Positions 1-8,536 of a DNA stretch of 64,000 bases are shown one piece after another. Under the pieces are notes generated by a model that was given only the letters and a program-made list of their open reading frames with translations, ran no database searches and was not told the origin of the DNA. Every line of letters starts with the position of its first letter. The stretch's first letter is position 1. The stretch lies in assembly GCF_023336905.1 (NCBI RefSeq), contig NZ_JAMBLS010000001.1, positions 1 to 64,000 on the forward strand. Reading direction: 5' to 3'. The position numbers and the translations under genes are program-made. The stretch is from Bacteroides sp. ET71. Its GTDB lineage: Bacteria > Bacteroidota > Bacteroidia > Bacteroidales > Bacteroidaceae.

Positions 1-22
1 CCTGGTTGCCTGATTCCTTGTC

Positions 23-66
23 AACTTATAAACTTATAAACTTACAAACTCATAAACTTATTAACT
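23..66. repeat. AT-rich near-tandem repeat beyond the fmt 3' end
   Basis: The octamer-like word AACTTATA/AACTTACA/AACTCATA recurs about five times just beyond the fmt stop codon. It is low-complexity sequence of the kind also seen at about 21800 (ACTTACAAACTAATAAACTT). No gene is visible in bases 1-74. Its role is unknown. Confidence 0.5.
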
Positions 67-74
67 CACCCGCC

Positions 75-1046
75 TTACTCCACCTGGGCAGGCCCGGCGA
101 GGCGGAAGCCGCGCAGGAGTTCTTCCACGGAGAGGCGCCGCTTGCCGGGCAACTGCAAGGAGCGTATGCCGACAAAGCCGTCGGCCACGGCCACGCGGAG
201 GTAGGTCTTGCCATCGGTCTGCACCGTGCCGGGGGTCAGGCTATGGGGTTGGGGCAACTTATCGGATTCGAATATCTTCAGCACCACGGGCGGCTGGCCG
301 GGTTGTTGCAGCTCGGTCCAGGCGGCGGGATGGGGAGAGAGGCCGCGGATGAAGTCGTAGACTTGCTTGGCGGGACGGTTCCAGTCGATGCGGCAGGTGT
401 CTTTGAATATCTTCGGCGCGGGGCGCAGGGGGGTGTCGGTCGGCATCTGTTCCTGGGGGATAGGGGTGACGCGGCCGGCCAGTATGTCGTCGACGGTGTC
501 TGTCACCAGTTGTCCGCCCAGCAGCATGAGGCGGTCGTGCACGGCGCCCACGTCGTCGGTGTCGGCAATGGGGACGCGCACTTGGCGGATGACTTCGCCG
601 GTGTCAATCTCCTGGCGGAGAAAGAAGGTGGTGAGCCCGGTCTCGGTCTCGCCGTTGATGACGGCCCAGTTGATGGGCGCCGCGCCGCGGTATTGGGGCA
701 AGAGGGAGGCGTGGAGGTTGAACGTGCCCAGGCGGGGCATGGCCCAGACGACCTGGGGGAGCATGCGAAAGGCTACGACTATCTGCAAATCGGCTTGCCA
801 GGCGCGCAGGGCTTCCAGAAAGTCTTCGTTCTTCAGCTTCTCGGGTTGGAGCAGGGGTAGGCCGTGCTCCTGGGCGTATTGCTTGACGGGCGAGGGCTGC
901 AGCCGGTGGCCGCGCCCGGCGGGCTTGTCGGGCATGGTGATGACACCCACCACGTTGTAACCGCCTTCGACGAGGCAGCGCAGGGACTCGACGGCAAACT
1001 CCGGCGTGCCCATGTAGACGATTCGCAAGTCTTCTTTCTTCATCAT
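75..1046 (-). CDS. fmt: Methionyl-tRNA formyltransferase
   Basis: Transfers a formyl group from 10-formyltetrahydrofolate to Met-tRNAfMet for translation initiation in the cytoplasm. The 323-residue length is normal. The N-terminal formyltransferase domain shows VYMGTPEFAV near residue 10, the folate-site FNLHASLLPQYRGAAPI segment near residue 110 and a downstream TGLTTFFL/EIDTGEV stretch. The C-terminal OB-like domain ends with LQLPGKRR. Two adjacent ATGs (1046 and 1043) are possible starts. It lies downstream of tsaC and clc on the same strand, but a 24-bp tandem repeat array fills the gap to clc, so co-transcription is likely but unproven. Confidence 0.97.
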   Translation of the reverse strand: MMKKEDLRIVYMGTPEFAVESLRCLVEGGYNVVGVITMPDKPAGRGHRLQPSPVKQYAQEHGLPLLQPEKLKNEDFLEALRAWQADLQIVVAFRMLPQVVWAMPRLGTFNLHASLLPQYRGAAPINWAVINGETETGLTTFFLRQEIDTGEVIRQVRVPIADTDDVGAVHDRLMLLGGQLVTDTVDDILAGRVTPIPQEQMPTDTPLRPAPKIFKDTCRIDWNRPAKQVYDFIRGLSPHPAAWTELQQPGQPPVVLKIFESDKLPQPHSLTPGTVQTDGKTYLRVAVADGFVGIRSLQLPGKRRLSVEELLRGFRLAGPAQVE

Positions 1047-1095
1047 ATATCTGTCTTCTTTTTAGGTTTGGTTTCAGACTGTTTTTTTGACAGGG

Positions 1096-1420
1096 GTGCA
1101 CCAACGCTCTATGGAGGGGGTACACCAACGCTCTATGGAGGGGGCGCACCAACGCTCTATGGAGGGGGTGCACCAACGCTCTATGGAGGGGGTGCACCAA
1201 CGCTCTATGGAGGGGGTGCACCAACGCTCTATGTGGGGGGTGCCACAAAGCTCTATGTGGGGGGTGCCACAAAGCTCTATGTGGGGGGTGCCACAAAGCT
1301 CTATGTGGGGGGTACCACAAAGCTCTATGTGGGGGGTACCACAAAGCTCTATGTGGGGGGTACCACAAAGCTCTATGTGGGGGGTGCCACAAAGCTCTAT
1401 GTGGGGGTCTCCCCAATCTA
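1096..1420. repeat. 24-bp tandem repeat array, two unit subtypes
   Basis: Thirteen full 24-bp units run from 1096 to 1407: six of type A (core GCACCAACGCTCTATGGAG) followed by seven of type B (core GCCACAAAGCTCTATGTGG). A decayed fourteenth copy runs into the clc stop codon at 1418-1420. The subtypes are block-ordered, not mixed, which suggests expansion from two neighbouring founders. Because 24 is divisible by 3, several frames stay open across the array and create spurious reading frames. In mRNA sense (minus strand) the array sits just after the clc stop and before fmt. Confidence 0.97.
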
Positions 1421-3226
1421 TTCGTCGGAGAAATGCACCAACACCTCGCGGTAGTAGTTGAATATCTTCGACTTCGACACGAACCCCAGGTAGTGCCCGT
1501 CGGCATCAACCACGGGCAGATTCCAGGCCTGCGTGTCGTCAAACGTGCGCATCACCTGCTCCATGCTGTCCGTGTTATACAGGCGGGCGGGAGGCGAGGT
1601 CATCAGATGCTCCACGGTGAAGCGGTGGTACAGCTCCTGGCGGAACATGATGTTGCGTATGTCGTCCAACGGGATGATGCCCAGCAGCCGGCCGTCGGCA
1701 TCGACCACGGGGAAGATGTTGCGGTGCGCCCGGGAAATGACGCTGACCAGTCCCCCCAAGTCCATATCGGGACGGACAGGGGCGAAATCGGTTTCCACCA
1801 CGTTCTCCATCTTCATCAGCGTCAGCACCGACTTGTCCTTGTTGTGCGTCAGCAGCTCACCCTTCTTGGCCAGACGCATGGAGTAGATGCTGTGCGGCTC
1901 GAACACGATGATGGTCAGATAGGAACTGACGGACACAATCATCAGCGGCAGGAAGAGGTCGTAACCACCCGTCAGCTCGGCAATGAGGAACACGCCCGTC
2001 AGCGGCGCGTGCATCACCCCGCTCATCACCCCCGCCATGCCCATCAGGGCAAAGTTCTTCTCCGGCAGGAAAGGAGTGATATTAAACTCGTTGCTGAAAT
2101 GCGAGAACACAAAACCCGCTATGCACCCCAGGTAGAGCGACGGAGCGAAGATACCGCCACAGCCGCCCCCGCCGTTGGTGGCACTGGAGGCAAAAACCTT
2201 GCAGACGATGATGAGCATCAGGTAGAGCAGCAGCAAGTTGCTGTGACCATAGAAGAACGAATTGTTCATCACCGTATCCCACTCGGCCACAGTCATGCCG
2301 TTCAACAACAGTTCTATCGTATTGTAACCCTCGCCATACAACGGCGGGAACAGGAAAATCAGCACACTCAGCATCGTGCCGCCCAGCAACAGCTTCTTCC
2401 ACGGCGAATCCAACCGCCCGAACACACCCTCCACCCGGTTCATGGCCCGCGTGAAGTAGAGCGACACCAACCCACAAAACACCCCCAGCATGATGACGTA
2501 AGGAATACGCATCAACTCGAACGGCTGGTCCAGGTGAAAACGGAACATAGCCTCCTGCCCCGTGACGACGTAAGACAACGTGGCCGCCGTGACCGACGAA
2601 ATCAGCAAAGGCAGCAACGACGTCATCGTCAAGTCAATCATCAGCACCTCCAGCGTGAACACCAGCCCCGCAATGGGCGCCTTGAAGATGCCGGCCACCG
2701 CACCCGCAGCCCCGCAGCCCACCAGCAACATCAGCGTGCGGTGCTCCATCTTGAACATACTGCCCAGGTTCGACCCGATGGCCGACCCCGTCAGCACAAT
2801 AGGCGCCTCCGCCCCCACCGAACCTCCGAAACCGATGGTGATGGAACTGGCCAGGATAGACGACCACGTGTTGTGCCGCTTGATGCGCCCCTGCCTGCGC
2901 GAGATGGCATACAGTATCTTCGTGACCCCGTGGCTGATGTCGTCCTTCACCACGTAACGCACGAAAAGCCCTGTCAGCAGGATGCCCACCACCGGATAGA
3001 CCAAATACAGGTAATTGGCCTCCGTCGTATCAAAATTATCCGTCAGAAACAGTTGTATCCAATGTATCAGTTGCTTCAGCAGCAAGGCCGCCAAGGCCGT
3101 AAAGATGCCCACCAGGAAGCTAAGTATCAAGATAAACTGCTTCTCCTTGATGTTCTGCTCACGCCAGCGCAACAGACGGGGCAACCACCCCTTCACATTA
3201 TAATATATAGAAGCATCTTGCGTCAT
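1418..3226 (-). CDS. CLC-family chloride channel/transporter with C-terminal CBS pair
   Basis: Membrane protein of the ClC family, 602 residues. Residues about 30-450 are the multi-helix CLC core, with GSVGAEAP at 135-142 (E140 matches the gating glutamate) and a GGIFAPSL anion-pore motif. Residues about 465-600 form two CBS domains (PVVDADGRLLGIIPLDDI and PVVDADGHYLGFVSKSKI) that usually bind adenine nucleotides. The position matching the inner proton glutamate of E. coli ClcA is V194 (FTLEVL), as in channel-type members, and the GSGIP motif is replaced by SHGVTK. The start codon overlaps the tsaC stop by 4 bp (ATGA). Ion specificity and channel versus exchanger mode cannot be read from sequence. 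Confidence 0.93.
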   Translation of the reverse strand: MTQDASIYYNVKGWLPRLLRWREQNIKEKQFILILSFLVGIFTALAALLLKQLIHWIQLFLTDNFDTTEANYLYLVYPVVGILLTGLFVRYVVKDDISHGVTKILYAISRRQGRIKRHNTWSSILASSITIGFGGSVGAEAPIVLTGSAIGSNLGSMFKMEHRTLMLLVGCGAAGAVAGIFKAPIAGLVFTLEVLMIDLTMTSLLPLLISSVTAATLSYVVTGQEAMFRFHLDQPFELMRIPYVIMLGVFCGLVSLYFTRAMNRVEGVFGRLDSPWKKLLLGGTMLSVLIFLFPPLYGEGYNTIELLLNGMTVAEWDTVMNNSFFYGHSNLLLLYLMLIIVCKVFASSATNGGGGCGGIFAPSLYLGCIAGFVFSHFSNEFNITPFLPEKNFALMGMAGVMSGVMHAPLTGVFLIAELTGGYDLFLPLMIVSVSSYLTIIVFEPHSIYSMRLAKKGELLTHNKDKSVLTLMKMENVVETDFAPVRPDMDLGGLVSVISRAHRNIFPVVDADGRLLGIIPLDDIRNIMFRQELYHRFTVEHLMTSPPARLYNTDSMEQVMRTFDDTQAWNLPVVDADGHYLGFVSKSKIFNYYREVLVHFSDE

Positions 3227-3798
3227 GGACGAATGATTTTAACCTCTCCCCCCTGCCCCAACTTGATGATGGACGACGGGCGGGCAGGCCCGGCCTCCGT
3301 GCGCCGCGCCTCCACGACATAATCAACAGCATTCTTTATCTCATCGCTTATCTCTGCAAAAGTACGGGGAGAGGGCTGCCCGCTCACATTGGCCGAAGTA
3401 GAGACAATAGCCTTGCGGAAACGGAAACAAAGAGCTTTGGAGAACTCCTCGCCGGTCACACGTATGCCCACACTGCCGTCTTCAGCCAACAGGTTAGAAG
3501 CCAGATTACGCGCACCGGAATAAATAATGGTCAAAGGCTTGTCGGCCACGTCCAGCAAATCCCAAGCCACGGCAGGCACATCCTGCACATAAAAATCCAC
3601 TTTGACAGCCGAATCTACCAATACCAGCATAGCCTTGCTGTCCGCCCTGTGCTTTATCTCATAGACACGGCGCACAGCCTCCTCATTGGTAGCATCACAT
3701 CCAATACCCCAGATGGTATCCGTCGGGTACAATATCACCCCTCCGTCCTGCATCACCTGGCAAGCCTTTTTGATGTCTTCTATCCAGTTTTTATCCAT
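3223..3798 (-). CDS. tsaC: L-threonylcarbamoyladenylate synthase (TsaC/Sua5/YrdC family)
   Basis: Makes threonylcarbamoyl-AMP from Thr, bicarbonate and ATP, the first step of t6A37 tRNA modification. The 191-residue YrdC-only form shows YPTDTIWGIGCDA near residue 25, KHRADSKAMLVLV near residue 50 and STSANVSGQP near residue 140. There is no C-terminal Sua5 domain, so TsaC is the better name. It is the first gene of a tsaC-clc-fmt string. Its stop overlaps the clc start by 4 bp. Confidence 0.95.
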   Translation of the reverse strand: MDKNWIEDIKKACQVMQDGGVILYPTDTIWGIGCDATNEEAVRRVYEIKHRADSKAMLVLVDSAVKVDFYVQDVPAVAWDLLDVADKPLTIIYSGARNLASNLLAEDGSVGIRVTGEEFSKALCFRFRKAIVSTSANVSGQPSPRTFAEISDEIKNAVDYVVEARRTEAGPARPSSIIKLGQGGEVKIIRP

Positions 3799-3820
3799 AG
3801 TCTATTCAGTGATTGACGCG

Positions 3821-3828
3821 CAAATGTA
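3821..3828 (-). promoter_or_regulatory. Bacteroidetes -7 box for the tsaC operon
   Basis: On the minus strand this reads TACATTTG, matching the Bacteroides -7 consensus TAnnTTTG, 23 bp before the tsaC start. It shares a 166-bp divergent intergenic region with the hybrid two-component gene. Confidence 0.6.
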
Positions 3829-3902
3829 GTAATTTGTATCCATAAACAAGCAGGATTCCGCAAATAATACAGCAGAACCTTTCGCAGTTTGACTCATTTC
3901 AC

Positions 3903-3910
3903 TATTTTTG
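3903..3910 (+). promoter_or_regulatory. Bacteroidetes -7 box for the hybrid two-component gene
   Basis: TATTTTTG matches TAnnTTTG and lies about 55 bp before the ATG at 3965. A weak -33 element (TTTC) lies about 19 bp upstream. Confidence 0.55.
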
Positions 3911-3964
3911 CAGCATGGCAGCAAAGGCCATAGCTATGTTTAAACACCTATAATATACATTATC

Positions 3965-6900
3965 ATGAATATTATACGCTTTACCACATATCTACTTCTA
4001 ACCATACTTACCGGAATAAGCGGCCAGATACAAGCCCTTGTACATGAAAACATCTTCAACATTAAATACATCGGATTCCACGAAGGACTTAGCGACCTTC
4101 GTGTCTACTCCGTCATAGAAGACAAAGACGGCGTCATCTGGATTGCCACCAAAGCAGGCATAGACCGCTACAACGGATACAACATGAAAAACTACACGCT
4201 GGCAAGTGACTATCACTACGGCGACATGGGCGGCCGATGTATCAAATTGCGCTATGACGACCGTTTCGGACTCTGGGCCTATGACAACACGGGCAAAGTC
4301 TTCCATTACTCTATCGAGAACGACCGCTTCGAACAAGTCTTGCACCTAAGCCACCACACCCACACAAACGTTGTCTTGAACGACCTCTATTTCGACCAGG
4401 AAGGAACCATGTGGTTAGGGGCCAACGTAGGACTATACAAACAGAAGAAAAACGAAGACATAGTCCAAATGCTGGACGGATATTACGTCAGCATCATTAC
4501 ATCCGCCGAAAAGGACCTGTACGTCGGAACCACGCAAGGCATCCTGCAACTCACCCCAGACGGCCGGGCATTGCCTGTAGCCGGAGGAGATATCTCGGCC
4601 TTGCATTACGATCAAGCCAAGAATGAACTTTGGGCAGGAACCTTCAATAGCGGCCTGCTGATAATAGACCTGTCTACCGGAGACACCTGCAATCTGCGTA
4701 AGCCAGAATCTGTTTTCCTACGCCCTATCCGTGCCATCACACCCTATGACACACAAACCACCCTGCTGGGCTTCGACGGTGGAGGAGTCTATGCCGTCAA
4801 CCGCTTCGACAGGACCGCAAAGCTACTGATGAATGCAGAAGACGACAGCCCCAACGTACTGAAGAATAATGGAATCTATGCCGTCACCAAAGACCGGCAA
4901 GGCAATATCTGGACAGGAAGTTATTCCGGCGGGGTATCTGTCTCCATCTTACTCAGTTTTCCCATCCAAACTTTCATTCACAAGCGAGGCACTACCCAAT
5001 CATTGGCCAACAACAACGTGAACGACATCAAGGAAGGAGACGACGGCGACCTATGGTTTGCTACCGACAACGGCATCAGCATACAAAATGCACGGACAAA
5101 GCACTGGCAGCACGAACTGAAGGGCACAGTAGTAGTCAACCTGTGTAAAGGGGCCAACGGCTCCATGTGGGCGACAACCTATGGCAACGGCATCTACCAA
5201 CTGGATGCCGGAGGCCGCATCGCCCAACACCTGACAAAACAAGACGGACTGAGTACCAACTATGTCTTCTCCATCAAGCAAGACATGGAAGGTGACGTAT
5301 GGGCGGGTGCACTGAATGGCAATTTACAGGTCTTCAGCGGAGACGGGCACCTGAAGCATACTTACCCGGACATCCAGGAATCGCTGGCCATTGTCGAAGC
5401 AGGAAAGCATCACATCGCTGTGGGCACAACCGACGGTTTCTTCCTGATAGACAAACGCAACAACAGCAAACGCCATTATGCCAGAACTTCCGAATGGAAA
5501 CAGCATGAAGTCAATTCGTACATTGCCACCATGCTGTTCAATGACGACCATACCGTATGGCTGGGCACTGAAGGTGGAGGGCTTAACCTGTATAACATGC
5601 AAGACGGCACTGTCAAAACCTATACCACCCGCGACGGGCTTCCCTCGAACGATGTCTACAGCCTGCAACGCGACAGCAGAGGGAGGCTTTGGGCCAGTAC
5701 AAGAAAGGGCATCGCCATCGTGGATGACGGGCGCATATCAAGCCTCAACTACGTGGAAGATGTGGAGAAGGTGTACAACAAGTCTTCCTTCACCTGTCTG
5801 AGCAACGGTGAATTTGTATATGGAAGCTCAGAAGGTGCCATACTCATCGACCCCGCGGCCATCTCCGTAAACGACTACCAAGCACCGCTGCGCTTTACCG
5901 GCATAACCATCACCGGGCATGATGCAGATGAGGCAGAACAGCTTCCCCCTCGCCTGTACCACATGATAACAGAAGGGAATGTCAGCCTGGACTACGCCCA
6001 CAACACTTTCACTGTCACCTTCGAAGCCATCAACTACCGCTTCCGCCACGACATTGTATATCAGTATATGCTGGATGGTTATGAAAAGACCTGGAACAGC
6101 CCGACTCCTGACGGCGAGGCACGCTACATACGAGTATCTCCGGGTTCCTACCAACTGAAGGTACGGTGCCTGCGGCAGAGCGACGGTAAAGTAATGGTAG
6201 AACGCGCACTGCACATCGAGATTTCACAGCCGTGGTGGAACAGTTGGTGGGCATGGATGCTGTATGCCTGTCTGTCAGGCAGTTTGTTCTGGTTCTTCCT
6301 GCAATACAAAAGCAACCACTTGCAGAAGAAATACGACGAGGACAAGATACAGTTCTTCATCAATACGGTGCACAACATACGCACGCCCGTCACGCTCATC
6401 ATGGCCCCGCTGGAGGACTTGCAGAAGGAGCAGGGCCTGTCGGCCGACGCACGCTACTTCATCCGGGCAGCCCGAAACAATACACACCGCCTGAACACGC
6501 TCGTCACCCAACTGCTCGAGTTCGAGAAGATGGACATGGGACAGAAACAGCTATCGCTCATCCCGCTGCGGCTGAATGACATCGTAGAAGAAGAGGCCGC
6601 CAACTTCCGCACCTATTGCGAGAAGAAAGGCGTACAACTGAAGGTTTCGGTGCCCGACGAAGAGGTATGCACGCTGGCCAGCATCCACCTCATGGAGATG
6701 CTACTGGACAACCTCCTGTCCAACGCCTGCAAATACACCCCCGGCGGCGGGCACGTCAGCCTGCGCCTGTCGGCCACGCGCCACAAGGCCATCATCGAGG
6801 TGGAAGACGATGGCATAGGCATCCCACGCAAAGCGCAAAAGCATCTCTTCCACAAGGCCGGCCGCCTGGAGAACGCACGACAGATGACCGAAGAGGGCAC

Positions 6901-7912
6901 AGGATTCGGACTGTTGCAAGTGCAGCGCATCGTGCAGATGCTGAAGGGGCGCATCACGCTCCGCTCCGAAGAAGGGCGCGGCTCGCTCTTCACCATAGCC
7001 CTGCGCCGCACGGACGAGAGCCCCGTCGCCGGCAGGACGGTAACCACCGCCACCGAACACACGGTCCTGCCCCCCGAGCCAGACCGCCCGGAGGAGAAGG
7101 AGGGCGAGGAGAAGTCGCACACACTGCTCATCGTAGAAGACCATGAAGAGCTGCGGCGATACCTGCGCAAGACCTTCGAGCACGATTACCACATCATCGA
7201 CGTGGACGACGGACAGAAAGCCCTGGAATGTCTGGGCGAGAACTACCCCGACCTCATCCTGTCCGACGTCATGATGCCCGGCCTGACGGGCGACGAACTG
7301 TGCCGGCGGGTCAAAGCCAATCCCGACACGGCGGGCATCCCCTTCGTACTGCTCACCGCCAAGGCCCAGCACGACGACGTGGTGAAGGGCCTCCAGACCG
7401 GGGCCGACGACTACATCCCCAAACCCTTCAGCACGGAAATACTGAAGCTGAAAGTGCAAGGGCTCATCGACACCCGCGACCGCCTGCGGCGTTACTACAT
7501 GAGCCAGACGATGAAAGACACTGGCGACAGCCGCCTGACCGACGCCGACGACACCGCCGTCTCGGCCGAGCCGGAACCTGTGCACAATGAAAGCGACCAA
7601 CGCTTCATCAGACAAGCCACCCGAGTCGTCGCCGAACACATGGCCGACCCTGACTTCGACATCAACGCCCTGTGCCGCGAGATGGCCATGAGCCGCACCT
7701 TGTTCTACAGCCGCCTGAAGTCACTCACCGGCAACGGCCCCCAGGAGTTCATCCGCCTCATCCGCCTGAACCGTGCCGCCGAACTGCTGCGCCAGGGCCT
7801 CAGCGTCACCGACGCCGCCGCCGACACGGGCTTTGCCAACGTCAAGTACTTCAGCTCCCTCTTCAAGAAGCAATACGGCATGCAGCCCAGCAAGTATACC
7901 GGCCACGAATAG
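3965..7912 (+). CDS. Hybrid two-component system sensor/regulator (HTCS)
   Basis: One-protein signalling system of the kind that controls Bacteroides polysaccharide utilization loci, 1315 residues. A signal peptide or anchor covers about residues 1-24. The periplasmic part (about 35-760) is a double beta-propeller of Reg_prop repeats (for example DGVIWIATKAGIDRYNG, GDLWFATDNGIS) followed by a Y_Y_Y domain. One membrane helix lies at about 762-782. The cytoplasmic part has a HisKA domain with H803 (VHNIRTPVTLI), an HATPase domain (GTGFGLLQVQRIV), a receiver domain with D1101 (ILSDVMMPG) and K in PKPFS, and an AraC-type DNA-binding domain in the last 100 residues. It faces the SusCD genes downstream, its likely targets. 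The H-box has Asn after His instead of the usual acidic residue. Confidence 0.96.
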   Translation: MNIIRFTTYLLLTILTGISGQIQALVHENIFNIKYIGFHEGLSDLRVYSVIEDKDGVIWIATKAGIDRYNGYNMKNYTLASDYHYGDMGGRCIKLRYDDRFGLWAYDNTGKVFHYSIENDRFEQVLHLSHHTHTNVVLNDLYFDQEGTMWLGANVGLYKQKKNEDIVQMLDGYYVSIITSAEKDLYVGTTQGILQLTPDGRALPVAGGDISALHYDQAKNELWAGTFNSGLLIIDLSTGDTCNLRKPESVFLRPIRAITPYDTQTTLLGFDGGGVYAVNRFDRTAKLLMNAEDDSPNVLKNNGIYAVTKDRQGNIWTGSYSGGVSVSILLSFPIQTFIHKRGTTQSLANNNVNDIKEGDDGDLWFATDNGISIQNARTKHWQHELKGTVVVNLCKGANGSMWATTYGNGIYQLDAGGRIAQHLTKQDGLSTNYVFSIKQDMEGDVWAGALNGNLQVFSGDGHLKHTYPDIQESLAIVEAGKHHIAVGTTDGFFLIDKRNNSKRHYARTSEWKQHEVNSYIATMLFNDDHTVWLGTEGGGLNLYNMQDGTVKTYTTRDGLPSNDVYSLQRDSRGRLWASTRKGIAIVDDGRISSLNYVEDVEKVYNKSSFTCLSNGEFVYGSSEGAILIDPAAISVNDYQAPLRFTGITITGHDADEAEQLPPRLYHMITEGNVSLDYAHNTFTVTFEAINYRFRHDIVYQYMLDGYEKTWNSPTPDGEARYIRVSPGSYQLKVRCLRQSDGKVMVERALHIEISQPWWNSWWAWMLYACLSGSLFWFFLQYKSNHLQKKYDEDKIQFFINTVHNIRTPVTLIMAPLEDLQKEQGLSADARYFIRAARNNTHRLNTLVTQLLEFEKMDMGQKQLSLIPLRLNDIVEEEAANFRTYCEKKGVQLKVSVPDEEVCTLASIHLMEMLLDNLLSNACKYTPGGGHVSLRLSATRHKAIIEVEDDGIGIPRKAQKHLFHKAGRLENARQMTEEGTGFGLLQVQRIVQMLKGRITLRSEEGRGSLFTIALRRTDESPVAGRTVTTATEHTVLPPEPDRPEEKEGEEKSHTLLIVEDHEELRRYLRKTFEHDYHIIDVDDGQKALECLGENYPDLILSDVMMPGLTGDELCRRVKANPDTAGIPFVLLTAKAQHDDVVKGLQTGADDYIPKPFSTEILKLKVQGLIDTRDRLRRYYMSQTMKDTGDSRLTDADDTAVSAEPEPVHNESDQRFIRQATRVVAEHMADPDFDINALCREMAMSRTLFYSRLKSLTGNGPQEFIRLIRLNRAAELLRQGLSVTDAAADTGFANVKYFSSLFKKQYGMQPSKYTGHE

Positions 7913-8029
7913 CCCCTACACGCCCGCGCCCACCCCATCCTTCACCCACGCTCAAGCCCCTGAATAGGAAGCGTTCAGCCTCCCTATCCAGGGGCAGCGT
8001 GGCTACGTATCCATAGGCTACTTGGCCGC
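7913..8029. other. Intergenic start of the HTCS-susC gap with a 12-bp hairpin
   Basis: No gene is visible. An inverted repeat with 12-bp arms and one mismatch (CCCCTGAATAGG at 7957-7968, CCTATCCAGGGG at 7983-7994) follows the HTCS stop by 44 bp and could form a 3'-end hairpin. There is no U-tract, so intrinsic termination is uncertain. Confidence 0.45.
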
Positions 8030-8162
8030 ATATTCCACGTGGAATAGAAAACCTATCTCACGTGAGATAGGAAATATATCTCACATGGAATAGAAAATAT
8101 ATCTCACATGGAATAAGAAACTTATCCCACGTGGAATAATAAATCTATTCCACTTGAGATAT
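8030..8162. repeat. 23-bp tandem array of CACGTG palindromes
   Basis: Six units at exact 23-bp steps (cores at 8036, 8059, 8082, 8105, 8128, 8151). Each is a palindrome such as CTATCTCACGTGAGATAG or ATTCCACGTGGAAT joined by an A-rich spacer. The third and fourth copies carry CACATG and the last CACTTG. It lies 118 bp after the HTCS stop and upstream of susC, so it could be a protein-binding array or a row of RNA hairpins. Confidence 0.95.
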
Positions 8163-8536
8163 GCACGACAACTGGATGCAGTGTCGAAGGCACACTGCCT
8201 CTGACTCCTGGGCATAGCAGGAAGCATCTCCCCAGCCTCAGCCCCCCGGAAGAGACGCCCGCCATCGCCCCGAACGAGGCAAAAAGACACGGAAAAGCCA
8301 CAAATGTCAGCTTTCAAACCCCATTTGTCAGCTATCAAACCCCCATTCCGCCCATATTTACCATCTTTGCGCCAGCAACGAAGAAAATGAAAAACATTGT
8401 TCAACCCTGTAAATACCATGCCTACACCATGTGCAGAATCACTTAACACCCCCAATCCAAGCGTCCCCGCACGAAGAAGCTGCGGCACGCACACACGTTC
8501 TACTCTTTTTTAATAGAGAAATCTTAATTCATTGTT
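8163..8536 (+). promoter_or_regulatory. susC upstream region with possible promoter and leader
   Basis: No gene is visible. A 21-bp duplication (TGTCAGCTTTCAAACCCC / TGTCAGCTATCAAACCCC) lies at about 8305-8347. CATCTTTG at 8362-8369 resembles the TAnnTTTG -7 box and would give a leader of about 160 nt before the susC ATG at 8537, a usual arrangement for susC-like operons. Confidence 0.45.

Noticed and set aside
1087-1461. Open frame made of eight-residue repeats on the plus strand
   Set aside because: It exists only because the 24-bp array keeps all frames open; it has no homologous core and runs opposite to clc and fmt.
8030-8162. CACGTG array as a replication-origin iteron set
   Set aside because: No dnaA, rep gene or AT-rich unwinding element lies nearby, and similar-period arrays occur at many unrelated loci.
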